Source: a virus. Taken from it: a stretch of 37,753 nucleotides of DNA. The stretch lies in IMG/VR virus record IMGVR_UViG_3300047586_000368, positions 1-37,753 of that record, one strand, 5' to 3'. Both the position numbers and the translations under genes were made by a program. The stretch's first letter is position 1. Each line of letters starts with the position of its first letter. Shown in pieces: positions 31,426 to 37,753 of this stretch. The notes under the pieces are model-generated. The model searched no databases and was not told the origin of the DNA. It saw nothing but the letters and a program-made list of their open reading frames with translations.

Positions 31426-31764
31426 CTACGGAACCGGAAGTTCCAGCCCCTGCCGGATCGCTTCGGCAAACTGTTCCTGGGTAATCGGTTCCCAGGGGAC
31501 ATAACTCGGATCGGCCACCAGCGCCAGCAATGCGCCGCTGGCTGGAGACGGCTTTTCGTCGAATACCAATTCGTCCAGTCCTATACCCAAACATTGAGCA
31601 ATGCGTATAAGTTTGCTGGTTGGCGGATCAACGCGGCCGGTCGAATACGAGTCCAGCGAAGCCTTGTTGAAACCAAATTCTTCCGCAAATTCCCGCACAC
31701 TCTGACCCCGAATCGCACGTATCTTTTGTGCCAGCCGCAGTTTACGCGATCCCGCCGAATGCAT
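31426..31764 (-). CDS. XRE-family repressor (cI-like)
   Basis: 112 residues from ATG 31764, with GGAG 8 nt upstream in a 20-nt leader. HTH: LAQKIRAIRGQSVREFAEEF, then GFNKASLDSYSTGRVDPPTS and LIRIAQCLGIGLDELVF, the standard XRE/HTH_3 fold over residues ~8-70. The short C-terminal part has no peptidase motif, so RecA-type self-cleavage is not expected. It is transcribed leftward from a promoter interleaved with the rightward early promoter, the arrangement of a lysogeny repressor. Confidence 0.85.
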   Translation of the reverse strand: MHSAGSRKLRLAQKIRAIRGQSVREFAEEFGFNKASLDSYSTGRVDPPTSKLIRIAQCLGIGLDELVFDEKPSPASGALLALVADPSYVPWEPITQEQFAEAIRQGLELPVP

Positions 31765-31784
31765 AAAAAATCTCCGCTTTTCTC

Positions 31785-31832
31785 TTGCACGTTGTAGCCA
31801 CGCTCGATATGATGTGCAATGTAGACTACAAC
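31785..31832. promoter_or_regulatory. Interleaved bidirectional promoter with operator dyads (lysis-lysogeny switch)
   Basis: Rightward: TTGCAC (31785-31790), 17 bp, TATGAT (31808-31813). Leftward: TTGCAC (31819-31814), 17 bp, TACAAC (31796-31791). The two promoters share the same DNA, each -35 box lying just outside the other's -10 box, so polymerase cannot use both at once. Perfect dyad TGTAG-A-CTACA at 31820-31830 sits at the rightward start point, and GTTGTAG (31791-31797) and CTACAAC (31826-31832) form an outer inverted pair. These are likely repressor sites. Confidence 0.68.
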
Positions 31833-32048
31833 GGCGAGGGACAAATGGCTCAAGCATTACGATCTGAGGTTCAAGCCCCTGCCCCGGTCCTTCCATCCGC
31901 GTATCGCGTCCCTCGCCAGGCTCACGATCACGCCACGGGAGACCGGGGCCTTGTCAACTCGCGACCGGCCGACAAAGCCCCCGTTCGGGGCACAGTGCCG
32001 CTCCAGTCGCTTGTAGGATTCCGCGAAGTCCCTCGCCAAGGGTTAAGT

Positions 32049-32660
32049 ATGCCCATTTTGCAGGCCTTGTCAAGCATGGCGGCCGTCCTCGTGGCGGCTG
32101 CGTTTCTGCCCGGCGCCGCGGCTACCCCTCCGGCGTCGGGCACTTTTACTTTGAGCGACGGCGCGAGTGCGCCGTCCGGTCCACCCCGGTGCGGTTCGAC
32201 CCTCTCGGCCGCGCCGGGCATTACTTGTGAGCCCGACCGGGTCGGTCCCGGTCGGCGGTCCCCCCCCCGCGCCGCCCCAAGTCCGGCGCGGGGCTTGAAC
32301 GCAACGCGGGGTAGTGCAACGGTAGCACGCCGGCTTCATTCGCCGGAGGTTGCAGGTTCGACCCCTGCCCCCGCTACCATTTTCAAGGTCACCGCCTATT
32401 GCCCCTGCCGCCTGTGTTGCGGCCCGTCGGCCTGCGGCGTCACGGCGAGCGGCAGCCGGGCGGATCATCGCCTCGTGGCAGCCCCGCGAAGCATCCCCTT
32501 CGGCACGGTCCTGGACATCCCCGGATACGGCCAGGTCCGCGTGGAGGATCGCGGCGGGGCGATCACCGAGGGGCGACTCGATGTATTCTTCCCGACCCAC
32601 GCCGAGGCCCTGGCGTGGGGCATGAGGAACCTGGTGGTGAAGGAGGTCCAGCGGACATGA
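32049..32660 (+). CDS. Secreted 3D-domain (MltA-like) lytic protein
   Basis: About 203 residues. ATG 32049 has AAGGG 6 nt upstream and starts a signal peptide (MPILQALSSMAAVLVAAAFL, then PGAAATPP). A low-complexity linker follows to about residue 110, then the 3D domain: FKVTAYCPC, CCG, the first Asp in SRADHRLVAAP, IPFGTVLDIPG, VEDRGGAI (Asp167) and RLDVFFPTHAEALAWG (Asp178). Such domains act on peptidoglycan, so this is the best endolysin candidate seen. The linker-coding DNA contains a whole tRNA gene (32305-32379), so the real start is uncertain; ATG 31845 is in the same frame. First gene after the rightward promoter. Confidence 0.68.
   Translation: MPILQALSSMAAVLVAAAFLPGAAATPPASGTFTLSDGASAPSGPPRCGSTLSAAPGITCEPDRVGPGRRSPPRAAPSPARGLNATRGSATVARRLHSPEVAGSTPAPATIFKVTAYCPCRLCCGPSACGVTASGSRADHRLVAAPRSIPFGTVLDIPGYGQVRVEDRGGAITEGRLDVFFPTHAEALAWGMRNLVVKEVQRT
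32157..32176 (+). other. GC-rich hairpin
   Basis: Perfect stem GACGGCGC / GCGCCGTC with loop GAGT, within the coding region after the signal peptide. No T-run follows. It may slow transcription or translation; role unknown. Confidence 0.3.
32305..32379 (+). tRNA. tRNA with CAU anticodon (Met/Ile2-like), CCA encoded
   Basis: A 75-nt cloverleaf can be drawn: acceptor CGCGGGG / CCCCGCT with a C1-U72 mismatch, D arm GTGC-AACGGTA-GCAC, anticodon stem CCGGC / GCCGG with loop TTCATTC (CAT at 32337-32339), variable loop AGGTT, T arm GCAGG-TTCGACC-CCTGC, then A-CCA. Unpaired 1-72 recalls bacterial initiator tRNAs, but the anticodon stem lacks their GGG/CCC. Position 37 is a pyrimidine (T), unusual for any tRNA. 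It lies wholly within the open frame of the 3D-domain protein. Confidence 0.8.
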
Positions 32661-33091
32661 TCGGTTTACTGACGAAATCCGGCCGCGCCTTCGGGCGCCT
32701 CGCCCGCGTGCTGCGGATGACCGAGGAGAAACTCGCCGCGGCCGACGCCCGGATCGAGGCGCTCGGGCGGGAGGCCGACAAAGACGCCCTGAAAAGCCAC
32801 AGCACGATCCAGGGTCTTGAGTCGGCGATGCTTTCGGACCTCGACTTCGAATCCGAGGTTCTCCGCGCATCCGATCGTCTCGAAGCCTTGGCCGACGAGT
32901 TCAAGCGTCGCGGCCGGCCGTATCCGGCCACGCGACTGATCTGGACCGTCCGCCAGGTCCAGGACCTGGTCGGCTCCGAAACCGCCTGGCGGCGGAGTCA
33001 CAAGCCCGAGCAGCCCGGCCGTCTCGACGCCGAGCATCCTGTCCTGGCCATCATCGGCCAGGGCGACAATCGAAGGGAGATTCGGGGATGA
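32657..33091 (+). CDS. Hypothetical helical protein
   Basis: 144 residues, AGGAGG 10 nt upstream of ATG 32657. Mostly helical; about residues 20-60 (LRMTEEKLAAADARIEALGREADKD) look coiled-coil. No catalytic motif and no recognised family. ATGA overlaps at both ends place it in the rightward operon. Confidence 0.65.
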   Translation: MIGLLTKSGRAFGRLARVLRMTEEKLAAADARIEALGREADKDALKSHSTIQGLESAMLSDLDFESEVLRASDRLEALADEFKRRGRPYPATRLIWTVRQVQDLVGSETAWRRSHKPEQPGRLDAEHPVLAIIGQGDNRREIRG

Positions 33092-33339
33092 GCAAATGGT
33101 CGCCCACGACGGCAGGATGGACCACGGCGGAGATTCAGGCCTACCGCGACTCGACGCTGCGTCGGGCCTTGGATTGCCGCTCCTGCCGGCATCTCTCGAA
33201 GGCGCCGGACGGCGTGTCACTCAATCATGTCGGCGTTTGTCGCTTGGTGGAAGAGCCGCTGGCCGTTGCCGCCGGCCAGATCTGCGCCCTCGTTGAATTC
33301 ATCGAGAATTGTTCGCCCGCGGAGGTCCCTCCTTCGTGA
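33088..33339 (+). CDS. Small Cys-containing protein
   Basis: 83 residues with CRSC near residue 31 and three later single cysteines (VGVCRLV, GQICAL, IENCSP), which could bind metal. N-terminal half is helical. Function unknown. ATGA and GTGA overlaps with neighbours. Confidence 0.65.
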   Translation: MSKWSPTTAGWTTAEIQAYRDSTLRRALDCRSCRHLSKAPDGVSLNHVGVCRLVEEPLAVAAGQICALVEFIENCSPAEVPPS

Positions 33340-33791
33340 TCCGAAACCCCACCAGACCGCCGCTGACGGACGCCGAGCGGATCCTCCTCGGCTACCTTCA
33401 CCGGCATTGTCGGGGTCGCGGGCGGGCCATGCCTTACCGGCGCCTGCGGCGGGAACTCGCATTCCTGGGGACGGAGATCGGGGCCCGCGACATGTACAAG
33501 ATCGTCCGGTCCATCGCCCTCAAAGGCCGCCCGATCGGGACCACCAGCCGCCGCGACCAGGCCGGGGCCTTCGTGTGGAACGAGGGGCGCGATACGGACC
33601 TCGCGGTCCAGAACCTGCGAGGCCGCCTCTTGAAGCAGCTCGTGCGGCTCAGGGTGACCAAGCGCGCCGCGGCCGAGTTTCTGGCCGGGCAACTGTACCT
33701 CGATCTCCAGGAGGCCGAGGCGGCTTACGAAGCGGCGCTGGAAAAGGCGGAAAGCCTGCCGGGACTGACCCCGGCGACCAAGGAGGGCTGA
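33336..33791 (+). CDS. Hypothetical basic protein, possibly HTH
   Basis: 151 residues, GTG start overlapping the upstream stop, GGAGGT 9 nt upstream. The middle ([39 protein letters not shown]) resembles a winged-helix region followed by helices. Probably a DNA-binding regulator, but no family is recognised. Confidence 0.62.
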   Translation: MIRNPTRPPLTDAERILLGYLHRHCRGRGRAMPYRRLRRELAFLGTEIGARDMYKIVRSIALKGRPIGTTSRRDQAGAFVWNEGRDTDLAVQNLRGRLLKQLVRLRVTKRAAAEFLAGQLYLDLQEAEAAYEAALEKAESLPGLTPATKEG

Positions 33792-33793
33792 TC

Positions 33794-34027
33794 GTGGCAA
33801 CCATCGAAGATCGCGTGATCGCCATCGTGGCGGAGCAGAAGGGCGAGGACAAAGCCCAGATCACCCGCGAGACGTCGTTCGTCAAGGACCTCTGGGTTGA
33901 CTCGCTCGACACCGTCGAACTCGTCATGGAGTTCGAGGACGAGTTCGACATCAACATCCCCGACGAGGACACCGAGAAGATCGAGACCGTCGGCCAGGCG
34001 ATTGAGTACATCGAGAAACATCTATAA
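33794..34027 (+). CDS. acpP: Acyl carrier protein
   Basis: 77 residues, GTG start with AGGAGGG 6 nt upstream. Whole-length match to bacterial Acp[13 protein letters not shown], then [21 protein letters not shown] with Ser37 of the DSL motif (phosphopantetheine site), [10 protein letters not shown] and [12 protein letters not shown]. The acidic helix II that docks partner enzymes is intact; the usual LGADSL is LWVDSL here. Host AcpP carries fatty-acyl intermediates. Here it is a separate gene in the phage early operon with phage genes on both sides, so it is a phage-borne metabolic or regulatory gene. No fatty-acid enzyme is nearby. Confidence 0.95.
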   Translation: MATIEDRVIAIVAEQKGEDKAQITRETSFVKDLWVDSLDTVELVMEFEDEFDINIPDEDTEKIETVGQAIEYIEKHL

Positions 34028-34072
34028 CCGCAGATGCACGCAGATAAACGCGCCCAGAAAAGGAGAACGCAT

Positions 34073-34327
34073 ATGAAACTCGTGGTGCAGGAAGCGGAAC
34101 CCCTCCTCTTTGAGGCGGGCGATGTGCTGGAGGCCGAGATCGTCCCGTCGTCCGGGACCGGCAGGGCGGTGCTCATCATCGACCGCAAGAAGAACTCGGC
34201 CCAGTGGATCACGCCGTCCCTGGCCATCAAGGAAGGCCTGGCCGTGACGGAGGCCTCCGAGCGCGAACTCGGAATGCTCCGGGCCGCCGGTTACCGGCTG
34301 CCGGTGGACCAGGCCGCGAAGAAGTAA
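34073..34327 (+). CDS. Hypothetical protein, 84 aa
   Basis: AGGAG 7 nt before ATG 34073. Strand-rich first half (MKLVVQEAEPLLFEAGDVLEAEIV, then RAVLIIDRKKNSAQWI) followed by helices. Compact soluble protein; no motif recognised. Lies between the ACP and ParB-like genes. Confidence 0.65.
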   Translation: MKLVVQEAEPLLFEAGDVLEAEIVPSSGTGRAVLIIDRKKNSAQWITPSLAIKEGLAVTEASERELGMLRAAGYRLPVDQAAKK

Positions 34328-34367
34328 ACGCCGGCGCCCCGCCGGCGAACGAAAGGAAGTGTGCAGC

Positions 34368-36143
34368 ATGAAGAGCAAGCGCGAAGTTCGGAAAGGTGCA
34401 CTCGAGGAGTTCGTCGCCAAAGGAGCCGCTACTGCGGGCGGTTGGCCGACGTGGCTGGAGACGGTGCTCCTCGCGGCCAACAAGACCCAAGTCCAGGAGG
34501 CCCTCGACCGGCTCACTCCGGCCGACCTGGCGGCCCTCGACAAGGCCCACGTCGAGGCCCGAGGCGACTGGCGGCGAAAGATGATCGTGGACGCCCGCCG
34601 GCGGCTCGAACGGGAGAAGACCGCGGCCGCGAAGGCCGCGCCCGAACCGGCGGCCGCAGCGCCGACCGAGATCGGTCCGATCCAAACATCTCTGCCTCGC
34701 AAGTTCCTCCCTCTTGGTCTGATCGAGGTCCCCAAGGACAACCATCGCCTCGCGATGCCGGCCTCGGACCTGGAGGATCTCCAGGCGTCGCTGCGGACTT
34801 TGGGTCTACAGATGCCCATCCGCGTCGCCACCCGTGGCGGCGAGCCCGGAGCGGACGAGGCGCCTTACGTTCTCGTGTTCGGGTTCCGGCGCCTGGAGGC
34901 GGCCCGGGCCATCGGCTGGCAGGAGATATGGACGGAAGTATCGCCGCCCTTGTCGCCCCAGGAGGCCCATCGGCAGAGGGCGGTGGAGAACTGCCAGCGC
35001 CGAGACCTCGATCCGGTCGAGGAGGCGGTCGCTGTGGCCCGCCTGCTGGAGACCATTGTGGGCGTCAAGAGGGTGGGCACGGCCGAGACGGCCAACATGC
35101 CCACCAAGGCCATCGAAGAGGCGGCGGCGCTCCTCGGCAAACCCCCTGTCTGGGTCCGTGGCCGCATGATCCTTCTCCGTCTCGCACCGGCCGTCCGGGA
35201 CCTGGTGGCGGCGCGGCGGTTGCCCCTGGCCTATGCCCAGGAGATCGCCCGCTTGGCTGATCCGGTCGCCCAGGCCCAGGTGGCCCGGGAGTTCGCGCTG
35301 AACACCGAGGGCGGATCGAAAGCCTGGAAGTCTGACGTCGGGACCTGCCGCGAGAAGGTGGCCGAGCAGCAGCGAAAACTCTCCGGCACGCGGTTCCGCC
35401 TGGACATGCCTTTCGCCGGCCACGAGGCCTGCGATGGATGCCCGCACAACTCGGCGGTGGCCACAGCCCTCTTCGCCGGCGTCTCCGCCAAAGACGCCCG
35501 CTGCCTGAACGGAAAGTGCTTCGACGACAAGGTCACGGCGGCCGAGAAGGGCATCGCCAGGGCGGTTGCGGACGCCCGCAAGAAGAAACTGCCGGCCACG
35601 GCGACGGAGGTTGCAACCGTAACGCCCCAGGGCATCAAGGCCGCCTCGGTGGCCCGCCAGTTCGCCAAGGAAACGGACGGCGGGAAGGCCAAACCCAAGG
35701 GCGCCCGGTCCAGTTACGTGCCCTTCACGGAGACGCCGGCGGGCAAGTTCGACGAGGCATTCCGGCGATGGCAGAAGGATGCCTCAAACGCCGTCCGGGG
35801 TGCGCTCAAGAAGGACAAGGTGGCCAGGGCCGTCCTCGGCCTGGCCGGTCCGTTCCTTCACCTTCAGACCTGGCGGTACCGCGACCAGAAAACGGCCCAG
35901 GCCGAAGCGGCGCGGGCGGGGCCGGTCCTGGACCGGCTCGTCCGCGGATCGCAGAAGGACCTCGATGTCCTGGCGCTGGAGGCAGGGGCGGCCAACGCCA
36001 AGCGTGCCGGCCAGGAGATCGCCGACTGGTCGTCGGCCGCCCTCGCGGCCCTGGCCAAGCGGCTCGGCGTTGAACTGAAGGACGCCCCGACGCTGGAACA
36101 GTTTCAGCCGAAGGCGGAAAAGCAGGCCGCCGCGAAACCATGA
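34368..36143 (+). CDS. ParB/Spo0J-like protein with Cys cluster
   Basis: 591 residues. After a helical N-terminal extension, a ParB N-terminal (CTPase-type) domain at about 105-215 shows LGLIEVP, LEDLQASLRTLGLQMPIRV, GFRRLEAARAIGW (172-184) and ENCQRRDLDPVEEA (207-220). An HTH region follows (about 245-297, MPTKAIEEAAALLGKPPVWV). Then a Cys cluster C355-x2-C358 and C379-x4-C384 in a CPHNS...CLNGKCF pattern seen in plasmid ParB-type proteins, and a long Ala/Lys-rich helical tail. No ParA partner is visible, so it may act as a DNA-binding regulator rather than in partition. Confidence 0.85.
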   Translation: MKSKREVRKGALEEFVAKGAATAGGWPTWLETVLLAANKTQVQEALDRLTPADLAALDKAHVEARGDWRRKMIVDARRRLEREKTAAAKAAPEPAAAAPTEIGPIQTSLPRKFLPLGLIEVPKDNHRLAMPASDLEDLQASLRTLGLQMPIRVATRGGEPGADEAPYVLVFGFRRLEAARAIGWQEIWTEVSPPLSPQEAHRQRAVENCQRRDLDPVEEAVAVARLLETIVGVKRVGTAETANMPTKAIEEAAALLGKPPVWVRGRMILLRLAPAVRDLVAARRLPLAYAQEIARLADPVAQAQVAREFALNTEGGSKAWKSDVGTCREKVAEQQRKLSGTRFRLDMPFAGHEACDGCPHNSAVATALFAGVSAKDARCLNGKCFDDKVTAAEKGIARAVADARKKKLPATATEVATVTPQGIKAASVARQFAKETDGGKAKPKGARSSYVPFTETPAGKFDEAFRRWQKDASNAVRGALKKDKVARAVLGLAGPFLHLQTWRYRDQKTAQAEAARAGPVLDRLVRGSQKDLDVLALEAGAANAKRAGQEIADWSSAALAALAKRLGVELKDAPTLEQFQPKAEKQAAAKP

Positions 36144-36871
36144 TCAAACGAACTTCAATACGTTCGCGCATCTGTCGCAAGCGCGGGTTGTCGGCTTATC
36201 TCCATGCCGACCCACCTGACGATGACCTCGGCGAGGATGCCGAGGGCGTCGAAGATTCGGGGGGGGGGGCGACAGTGACCTACCCCGGCAAGTGCCCCGA
36301 TTGCGGCGACACGCTCGGCGAAGGCGTCAACTGCCGCGTCTGCATGGCCGTCCGCCTCAAGCGCAACTCGCCAGGCTCGTCGCCGAGCGAGGTCGAGGAA
36401 ATGATCCTCAAACTTCCAGGCCGCAGGCTGGGGGCGGGAGGTTGTTCCTCCAGCCTCAAGCCTCCGGTCTCAAACCCAAAGGAGAATCTCATGAAGTTCC
36501 CATGTCCGAACCCCCGCGCGAACCTGGACTGCGTCGGGACGTCCTCGAGGAAAGGTAAACTCTGCCGCTCCTGCGCCGGCATTGAACGCCGGAAGGACCC
36601 GGAGCGGCCTCGCGGCTGGGGCCGGGGCCAGGCCCTGGCGAAACCGCCCGCTGCGGCCGCAGTGCCGGCGCCGCCCACAACCCCACCGCCAACCGGGGCT
36701 GTCGTCAGCGACCTGGTGACGATCGGTCCGATGCCGCGTCACCTGGTGGACGTGATCCTTGTGGCCACGCGGGCCGTGATTACAGGCGCGAAGGTCGAGT
36801 CGCCCCAGGAGGCTTTCAACCTGGGCGAAGCGAGCGCCTACCTCGTAGCGGCGCTTAACTCGCGGAACTGA
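36140..36871 (+). CDS. Double zinc-finger protein, possibly two fused genes
   Basis: 243-residue open frame. The first part holds KCPDCGDTLGEGVNCRVC (zinc finger), the second CPNPRANLDCVGTSSRKGKL and CRSC, then a Pro/Ala linker and a helical C-terminal domain (RHLVDVILVATRAVITGAKV). An in-frame ATG at 36491 has AAAGGAG 7 nt upstream and probably starts a separate 126-residue product. The DNA just before it is a low-complexity CCTCAAGCCTCC-type repeat that may have joined two genes. An 11-G run at 36259-36269 lies in the first part. Function unknown, probably nucleic-acid binding. Confidence 0.55.
   Translation: MIKRTSIRSRICRKRGLSAYLHADPPDDDLGEDAEGVEDSGGGATVTYPGKCPDCGDTLGEGVNCRVCMAVRLKRNSPGSSPSEVEEMILKLPGRRLGAGGCSSSLKPPVSNPKENLMKFPCPNPRANLDCVGTSSRKGKLCRSCAGIERRKDPERPRGWGRGQALAKPPAAAAVPAPPTTPPPTGAVVSDLVTIGPMPRHLVDVILVATRAVITGAKVESPQEAFNLGEASAYLVAALNSRN
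36259..36269 (+). repeat. 11-G homopolymer in coding sequence
   Basis: Run of eleven G between the first residues and the zinc finger of the double zinc-finger gene. A change of one base would shift the frame. A GTG shortly after (36276) could restart translation. Confidence 0.7.
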
Positions 36872-36918
36872 CCTGCCGGCAGGCAGGTTGCACCACGTCG
36901 CATCAGGTAACGCGACGT
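36872..36918 (+). promoter_or_regulatory. Two dyads in the gap before the last complete gene
   Basis: CCTGCCGGCAGG (36872-36883, perfect palindrome) and ACGTCGC / GCGACGT (36895-36901, 36912-36918; 10-nt loop) fill a 62-bp gap in an otherwise overlapping operon. Operator or processing site; unproven. Confidence 0.4.
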
Positions 36919-36933
36919 CAAACGGAGTACCCA

Positions 36934-37473
36934 ATGGACATCATCGTCACGACGCCGAAGTCGGAGATGGCCAATGCCGCCCGCGAGGCGGCCGACTGCA
37001 TCGCCGCCGGTGGCGGGGAATACTTCCGGCGGTTCCATCCACGCCAAGCCCCCACGATCGGCGACGGCGACCGCGTCTACTACGTCGAGGACGGTTTTAT
37101 CCGCGGTTTTGCCCTTGTGACGCAGGCCGAAGAACGTGCCCCCATGTGTTGCGACACGACCGGCGCACGCTGGCCGGCAGGGTTCTACATTTTCATGGAC
37201 GCGGCCTCCTGGCAGTGGATCAGGCCGATCAAGGTGAAAGGGTTCCGGGGATTTCGCTACGCCGGGTCGGCGCTCGGTACGACGGCCAAACGCGACGCCA
37301 TCCTCATGGGCGACCCGGCCCTGCGGTGGGTGGACGTCCTGGTCGTCGGCGGTTGGCTCGACCCGCGGCCGCGGTCCTGCCGCGTCTGCGGATGCACCGA
37401 CCGTTTCGGTTGCCCGCCGCCCCGGGGTCCGTGTTCGTGGATCGAGCCGGACCTTTGCAGCGCCTGCCGGTAA
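36934..37473 (+). CDS. Hypothetical protein with C-terminal zinc finger
   Basis: 179 residues, CGGAG 7 nt before ATG. The N-terminal half includes a PUA/ASCH-like pattern (GDRVYYVEDGFIRGFALV) and the C-terminus a Cys-rich knuckle, CRVCGCTDRFGC, CSWIEPDLCSAC, of a type frequent in phage proteins. Possibly RNA- or modified-base-binding; inference only. Confidence 0.65.
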   Translation: MDIIVTTPKSEMANAAREAADCIAAGGGEYFRRFHPRQAPTIGDGDRVYYVEDGFIRGFALVTQAEERAPMCCDTTGARWPAGFYIFMDAASWQWIRPIKVKGFRGFRYAGSALGTTAKRDAILMGDPALRWVDVLVVGGWLDPRPRSCRVCGCTDRFGCPPPRGPCSWIEPDLCSACR

Positions 37474-37549
37474 CGGCGACCGGAATTGACTTGCCAGGTT
37501 TCGCGTCCCTCGCCCCTGTGTGATCCAGGGGAAAGGCCAAGGAGGAGTG

Positions 37550-37599
37550 GATGCCATCACGCATTCCGCCGGATCGGCGGAAAAAAAAGGAGACTTAAA
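37550..37599 (+). other. 15-codon leader frame resembling the initiator gene start
   Basis: ATG 37551 with AAGGAGG upstream encodes MPSRIPPDRRKKKET and stops at 37598, two bases before the repeat-protein ATG. The first seven codons mirror the initiator-like start at 486 (MPTRIPP), with matching DNA upstream including GGAGGA. It looks like a leftover gene start separated by insertion of the repeat-protein gene. It could also serve as a translated leader. The gap 37474-37599 holds nothing else recognisable. Confidence 0.5.
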
Positions 37600-37753
37600 A
37601 TGATCCACAAAGAGGTGCAAGTCACAGGGGATGTCGATTGGAAGCAGGGAGATACGTTTCCCGCGCTCACGAGCGTCGGCGGCTACCTCGACGCACCGGG
37701 GGCGGACGCCCAGGCGTTTCCCGCGCTCACGAGCGTCGGCGGCTACCTCGACG
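37600..37753 (+). CDS. LRR-like tandem-repeat protein, 5' part (3' part at 1-483)
   Basis: Starts at ATG 37600 with AAAGGAG 7 nt upstream. A 19-residue lead (MIHKEVQVTGDVDWKQGDT) passes directly into repeat units (FPALTSVGGYLDAPGADAQA) and runs off the window in frame. No signal peptide or membrane segment, so the protein would be cytoplasmic or virion-borne unless exported otherwise. Joining to 1-483 is inferred; the two ends do not overlap exactly, so at least part of one unit is missing between them. Confidence 0.8.
   Translation, partial: MIHKEVQVTGDVDWKQGDTFPALTSVGGYLDAPGADAQAFPALTSVGGYLD

Noticed and set aside
31857-32039. 60-residue minus-strand frame upstream of the repressor
   Set aside because: Would be read into the promoter region, has no ribosome site, and resembles no family.
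37571-37590. CCGCC-GGAT-CGGCGG hairpin as terminator
   Set aside because: On the plus strand it is followed by an A-run, not T; on the minus strand the T-run precedes the stem.

Overview
This window reads as an almost complete, possibly circular genome of a temperate tailed phage (Caudoviricetes, long non-contractile tail, lambda-like head and tail layout) of about 38 kb. DNA is GC-rich with very dense coding and many 4-bp ATGA/GTGA gene overlaps. Both ends lie inside the same gene: a 60-bp coding tandem repeat begins at 37660 and runs off the right end, and the same repeat fills 1-371. The contig was therefore most likely cut inside a repeat array rather than at a real terminus. The host is unknown. 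A HARE-HTH-like protein and a small conserved-looking protein at 28646-28879 recall proteins common in Planctomycetota; this is a weak inference.

Layout. (1) 37600 to 483 across the ends: a leucine-rich-repeat-like protein whose repeats differ only at non-synonymous sites. (2) 486-7455, plus strand, early and integration block: an initiator-like protein with an iteron array inside its gene, small zinc-ribbon, membrane and lipoproteins, a DUF5131 (Gp37/Gp68) protein, a DUF4326 protein, a HerA/DUF87-type ATPase, two small HTH (Xis-like) proteins and a tyrosine integrase. (3) 7456-7803: probable attP, with the 5' half of a tRNA-Met(CAU) gene between identical arm repeats. (4) 31263 down to 7804, minus strand, late block, read right to left: two lipoproteins and a membrane protein, virion and tail-fibre proteins, small and large terminase, an inserted glycosyltransferase cassette, gpW-like connector, portal, fused protease/scaffold/major capsid protein, DUF2190 decoration protein, head completion, gpZ-like and tail terminator proteins, tail tube, a tail assembly chaperone with a -1 frameshift, short tape measure and distal tail proteins. 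One plus-strand gene (21898-22482) sits inside this block. (5) 31426-31832: an XRE repressor and a compact bidirectional promoter/operator. (6) 32049-37473, plus strand: a 3D-domain lytic protein overlapping a tRNA gene, small unknown genes, an acyl carrier protein, a ParB-like protein and zinc-finger proteins, leading back to the repeat gene.

How it works together (inference): the XRE repressor would choose between its own leftward promoter and the rightward early promoter, which share the same 48 bp. The rightward operon continues through the contig ends into the initiator, whose gene carries the likely origin, and into the integration genes. The long leftward operon builds the virion and probably contains the lysis lipoproteins.
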